Shown here piece after piece: positions 60,906 to 64,000 of a stretch of DNA of 64,000 nt. Source of the DNA: Natranaerovirga pectinivora (GTDB taxonomy: Bacteria > Bacillota > Clostridia > Lachnospirales > DSM-24629); contig NZ_SMAL01000004.1 in assembly GCF_004342165.1 (NCBI RefSeq), forward strand, positions 62,001-126,000, read 5' to 3'. Each line of letters starts with the position of its first letter. Within the stretch, counting starts at the first letter, position 1. The translations under genes and the position numbers were made by a program. The notes under the pieces were generated by a model. The model had not been told where the DNA came from and searched no databases. It saw nothing but the letters and a program-made list of their open reading frames with translations.

Positions 60906-62612
60906 TTAATGTCTATATTCAATAATCCGATTCCATACATCAAGATAAATTTCTTTTTCATATTCTTCTTCAAAATTTGGTATATTACCCAGTCTCCAAA
61001 GAGATAGTCCTTGAACACCAAATAATCTAGCCAATTCAATTTTTGCTTTAACACTTCTAGAATCTTCATACCATAAAACATTATAGCTATTATCTCTATC
61101 ATCGTAAAAGTTAACAAATGGGTTTTGGTTAATGCTAGAATAACTTATACTTACATCTTTTATTAATCGATTTTTAATAGATTCATATGTTGGAGAATAA
61201 GGGTATTTATTGATTACTTTACCTTCTTGAAGCTTCCATTGTACAGAATCAAATGAAATTTGCAACATAATTTTACTTCTATCACTTATTCCTGTTTCTT
61301 CATTTGTTATGGCCATTAAGGCATAATATATTTCTTCAATTGGCGTTAAAGGGGTTAAGGTATACCCTAATGCCATATCGCGTTCTGATAATTGTTTGGC
61401 ATTATAGTCATGAGCCATTAATATTACTCTATCTGCAATTTCTCCTATGGTTTTATAATCATACCCATCAAAGTAGGGTTGGCCTGTTCTTCTTTTAGGA
61501 TGAACTGCAACATACAATTTTTTATTGTATTGACTTAATATTTCTTTTAACTCAGATAAAAAGTGATTAAATTCCCCAGCCAAATACTCACCTTTCATCT
61601 TTTCAAAATCTATAACAACACCATCAAATTCATACTGATCATTGCCATTAATACTGTTCAATTCTTTTACTATTTGACCAATGACTGTACTTCTCACATT
61701 TTTATTAGAAACAATATAGTCCACCAAAGGCATACTTTGACCATTTACAAGAATACTTTCCTCTCTAACAAAAACCATTAAGTGGGTAGATACATTCCTC
61801 TCATAAGCCAAATCAAGAGGCACTGTAAAACCCGATGGTATACCAAATTCATTGTTATTTCTTCTGCTTGTATTTAAAACAACATTATTGTTGGTATTAA
61901 CCTCTAACCTGCTCCACCCAAAACCAACCGAATCTAGATCTTTTATAAATGCCATTTGATTAGCAGAACTGATGGCATAAAACCCATGAAGCTCATTAAT
62001 CTTATTATTCTGAAGATGGTACATTCGCATCATCATTGTTGCAGCTTGCTCTCTTGTAGCCGTATCATAGGGCTTAAACTGATTTTTTCCCACACCGTTG
62101 ATAATACCAAAGTCTTTAGCCATGTTAATATAGCCTATATTACCACTTACATCTTCAAAAGAATTGGGGAGATAGATAAGCTTACTTCCTAAGTCATTGT
62201 ATCCAAGGGCCCTTACAATCATAATAGCCATTTCTTCTCGTGTGATAGGCTCATTTGGTCTAAAATGTTCTGTATCTCTAACTATTATGCCATATTTTAC
62301 AGCCGTCTCAATGTATTTGTAATAAAAGTCATTTTTATTTTCATTGTCTTTAAAACTTCCTACTGTTGGTATTATTAAGTCATAGTTTAATAATCTTACC
62401 AGAAAAGTAATAAAGTCTCTTCTTGATATTGTATTCCCTACCCCAAATTGGTTATTCCCTATACCATTTGTTATATTTAAAATCCTTAGGTCATGTATGT
62501 GATCCTCAGCCCAATGCCCAGTAGGCACGTCGTCAAATCTATTTTTTTCATTTCCATAAGAAAAGTTAAAGGCAAAAAATATACAAAGTACTACCATACA
62601 TACTTTTTTCAT
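60906..62612 (-). CDS. SLH-domain glycoside hydrolase family 18 protein
   Basis: 568 residues. Signal peptide (MKKVCMVVLCIFFAFNFSYG). Three SLH repeats follow (about 27-200: FDDVPTGHWAEDHIHDLRILNITNGIGNNQFGVGNTISRRDFITFLVRLL; FRPNEPITREEMAIMIVRALGY; FKPYDTATREQAATMMMRMY), attaching it to the wall or S-layer. The rest is a GH18 barrel with the catalytic FDGVVIDFEKM (DxxxDFE with Glu acid) and VILMAHDYNAK. Like spore or cell-wall YaaH/SleL-type enzymes it may cut peptidoglycan glycan strands. AGGAGGG precedes the ATG. Confidence 0.9.
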   Translation of the reverse strand: MKKVCMVVLCIFFAFNFSYGNEKNRFDDVPTGHWAEDHIHDLRILNITNGIGNNQFGVGNTISRRDFITFLVRLLNYDLIIPTVGSFKDNENKNDFYYKYIETAVKYGIIVRDTEHFRPNEPITREEMAIMIVRALGYNDLGSKLIYLPNSFEDVSGNIGYINMAKDFGIINGVGKNQFKPYDTATREQAATMMMRMYHLQNNKINELHGFYAISSANQMAFIKDLDSVGFGWSRLEVNTNNNVVLNTSRRNNNEFGIPSGFTVPLDLAYERNVSTHLMVFVREESILVNGQSMPLVDYIVSNKNVRSTVIGQIVKELNSINGNDQYEFDGVVIDFEKMKGEYLAGEFNHFLSELKEILSQYNKKLYVAVHPKRRTGQPYFDGYDYKTIGEIADRVILMAHDYNAKQLSERDMALGYTLTPLTPIEEIYYALMAITNEETGISDRSKIMLQISFDSVQWKLQEGKVINKYPYSPTYESIKNRLIKDVSISYSSINQNPFVNFYDDRDNSYNVLWYEDSRSVKAKIELARLFGVQGLSLWRLGNIPNFEEEYEKEIYLDVWNRIIEYRH

Positions 62613-62632
62613 ATAATCCCTCCTTTCATTAA

Positions 62633-63304
62633 TTAATCTTTATCAAAAGTAATTCTTCCATCCCCTGTAATATTGATAACCTCACCTAAGTATGTTGGCT
62701 CTGGTTTAAAAACATTCACATATAAAAAGTCTTTATTTCTTGCTAATATTTCTCTTGTTTTAAACACACTCATCTTTGGATAAGTTCTTAAATCAGAAGT
62801 TACCCCTTGTGCTTCTATACCTAATTTTTTTGAAACATATAAAGCGCGCTTTAAATGGTATTCTTGAGTTACTATAATTAATCTTTCTACTTGAAATATT
62901 TCTTTTGCACGGTACACACTCTCATAAGTGCTAAAACCTGCATGATCCATAAAAACATCTTCTTCAGGAATCCCTCTAGCAACTACATAGTTTTTCATTG
63001 CATTTACTTCATCATAATCCAGTTGTCCATTATCACCACTTAGTAATAATTTTGGTGCTTTTCCCATTTCATAGAGTTCAACCCCCACTTTTAAACGATC
63101 CTCTAAAATATTTGAAACATTGCCGCTTTGATATACCAATGCACCTAATATCAAAATTGCGTCTGCTTCAAAGACATTATCTTTTGTCATAATTAATTGA
63201 TTCCCTTTTTTTCTAACATGACCATCTATTGCTAATACGCTTGTTACTCCTAAAAGACCTACTATAACTAAACTAACCATAAACCTTTTAATACCTTTTC
63301 TCAT
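62633..63304 (-). CDS. YdcF/SanA-like DUF218 protein
   Basis: 223 residues. One N-terminal helix (about 7-28), then DUF218: DAILILGALVYQSGNVSNILEDRLKVGVELYEMGKAPKLLLSGDNGQ, EDVFMDHAGFSTYESVYRAKEIF and LIIVTQEYHLKRALYVSKKLGIEA. These proteins affect envelope permeability; ligands are unknown. ATG at 63304 or 63307; the former has AGGTG at better spacing. 9 bases after the hydrolase gene. Confidence 0.87.
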   Translation of the reverse strand: MRKGIKRFMVSLVIVGLLGVTSVLAIDGHVRKKGNQLIMTKDNVFEADAILILGALVYQSGNVSNILEDRLKVGVELYEMGKAPKLLLSGDNGQLDYDEVNAMKNYVVARGIPEEDVFMDHAGFSTYESVYRAKEIFQVERLIIVTQEYHLKRALYVSKKLGIEAQGVTSDLRTYPKMSVFKTREILARNKDFLYVNVFKPEPTYLGEVINITGDGRITFDKD

Positions 63305-63313
63305 CATTATCAC

Positions 63314-64000
63314 CTATACCATATACAATTTTTCTTTCATCCAAAGGTAAGCCTTTTTTCCCCACACTTCGTGTTCCCCATTAAATACATCAATCTCAAT
63401 ATTATTGTCTGCATTATATTTGTTATATATTTCTTTAAGTTTAGAAACGGTTGTTTGAGCGCCTTTAAGAGGGAAGATAGGATCATCTACTCCTGATTCT
63501 ATAAATAGATCTCTAGGGGCTATTAATCCAATGAGATCTGACATTTCACAACAATTAATAATTCCTGGAATATAATTATCCAGACAATGTCTCATAGCCA
63601 TAATACTATCTTTAAAGGTATTTGTATAACCACTTATTACAGTTGCTTTAATTCTCTCATCAACAGCAGAAGTTAATGCTGTCACAAGTCCACCTCCTGA
63701 AAATCCCATACAGCCAATTTTAGAATGAATAATATCTGAACGAGTATTTAGATAGTCCATCGCTCGTATGGTTTCATAAACTCTATGACCTATTAAAGTT
63801 TGTCCCATCATTAATAAATTTGTTGCTAATCTATAACAGCTATTCTCCTTTGGGTCTTTATCTTGATCTTCTTCCAATCGTCTATCGCCAAAACCTAAAA
63901 TTTCTGGAACCATAACTGTAAACCCATTTTTCACTAGTTCTAGAGCAAAGTTTTTATGAATGGTAGGGTCACCCTTATTAAAGGACCCATCTGGTAACAA
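63314..64000 (-). CDS. Alpha/beta hydrolase, N-terminus outside window
   Basis: 228 residues visible; the frame is open at 64000 and the apparent start there is only a TTG, so the gene continues out of the window. Visible: GFTVMVPEILGFGDRRLEED, nucleophile elbow GCMGFSGGGLVTALTSAV (Ser), the acid region PRDLFIESGVDDPIFPL (Asp) and NGEHEVWG (His). Resembles the acetyl-xylan-esterase/dienelactone-hydrolase subgroup (abhydrolase_7). Substrate unknown. Precedes the YdcF-like gene in one transcript. Confidence 0.85.
   Translation of the reverse strand: MLPDGSFNKGDPTIHKNFALELVKNGFTVMVPEILGFGDRRLEEDQDKDPKENSCYRLATNLLMMGQTLIGHRVYETIRAMDYLNTRSDIIHSKIGCMGFSGGGLVTALTSAVDERIKATVISGYTNTFKDSIMAMRHCLDNYIPGIINCCEMSDLIGLIAPRDLFIESGVDDPIFPLKGAQTTVSKLKEIYNKYNADNNIEIDVFNGEHEVWGKKAYLWMKEKLYMV

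Noticed and set aside
60860-61117. Open frame of 85 codons opposite the end of the SLH-GH18 gene in another frame
   Set aside because: It overlaps the GH18 coding sequence almost completely, has poor composition and no ribosome site; it is a shadow of the real gene.

Overview
The window is a low-GC, almost entirely minus-strand stretch of a Firmicutes chromosome. The gene families (Spo0E-like phosphatase, YlmH/SepF/DivIVA division cluster, Mre-Min-RodA cluster, Rnf complex, TIGR03960/TIGR03936 radical-SAM pair, sensory-type [FeFe]-hydrogenase relative, methylglyoxal synthase) point to an anaerobic, probably spore-forming Clostridia member, most likely of the Lachnospirales or a neighbouring order. 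This placement is inferred from gene content and order only. No rRNA, tRNA, CRISPR array, transposase or prophage was found.

Layout. 1-1530: end of argS and a small secreted SHOCT-like protein (both +). 1.7-4.5 kb: FxsA, a TSCPD protein, two tandem MEDS-domain proteins (one with an XRE head) and a Spo0E-like phosphatase. 4.9-8.7 kb: ribonuclease G with the TIGR03936/TIGR03960 pair. 8.8-12.8 kb: a 117-bp fold-back repeat, a Ser/Arg-rich membrane protein, asnB and divergent tyrS. 12.8-15.3 kb: small membrane and coiled-coil proteins, a SprT-like protein and a PC4/YdbC protein. 15.5-18.8 kb: MntR with a manganese-type ABC importer. 18.8-23.7 kb: cytochrome b5-like protein, lipoprotein, ECF sigma/anti-sigma pair, DUF2721, LiaF-like protein, phosphoesterase. 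23.8-28.3 kb: pyrR, uraA, pyrB, pyrC. 28.4-37.6 kb: rluD-like, lspA, aroB, divIVA, ylmH, yggT, sepF, yggS, HlyD-like, TIGR01212 and an M14 peptidase. 37.7-41.4 kb: DUF378, a small P-loop protein, DacF-type carboxypeptidase, zinc-ribbon membrane protein. 41.6-52.1 kb: mgsA, rodA, minEDC, PBP2, mreDCB, radC, maf, DUF4321. 52.4-57.4 kb: complete rnfCDGEAB. 57.7-60.9 kb: two DRTGG/ATPase pairs around a sensory-type [FeFe]-hydrogenase-like protein. 60.9-64 kb: SLH-GH18 protein, YdcF-like protein, partial alpha/beta hydrolase.

How the parts work together. The elongation machinery (MreBCD, PBP2, RodA), the Min system, SepF, DivIVA and lipoprotein signal peptidase form two conserved envelope/division blocks. 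The Rnf complex would couple ferredoxin oxidation to an ion gradient; the neighbouring DRTGG-ATPase-hydrogenase-like module looks like a redox or H2 sensor transcribed towards it.

The most interesting points are: (1) the PyrB and PyrC encoded beside PyrR and a uracil permease both carry substitutions at catalytic positions; (2) a family of short palindromes (four copies) sits just behind intrinsic terminators; (3) a 117-bp fold-back element with 27-bp perfect arms; (4) the sensory hydrogenase module next to rnf, with an unassigned open frame in it; (5) a PsaA-like protein with one metal ligand changed while its MntR keeps a full ligand set. All homology statements rest on motif recognition by eye; no searches were run.
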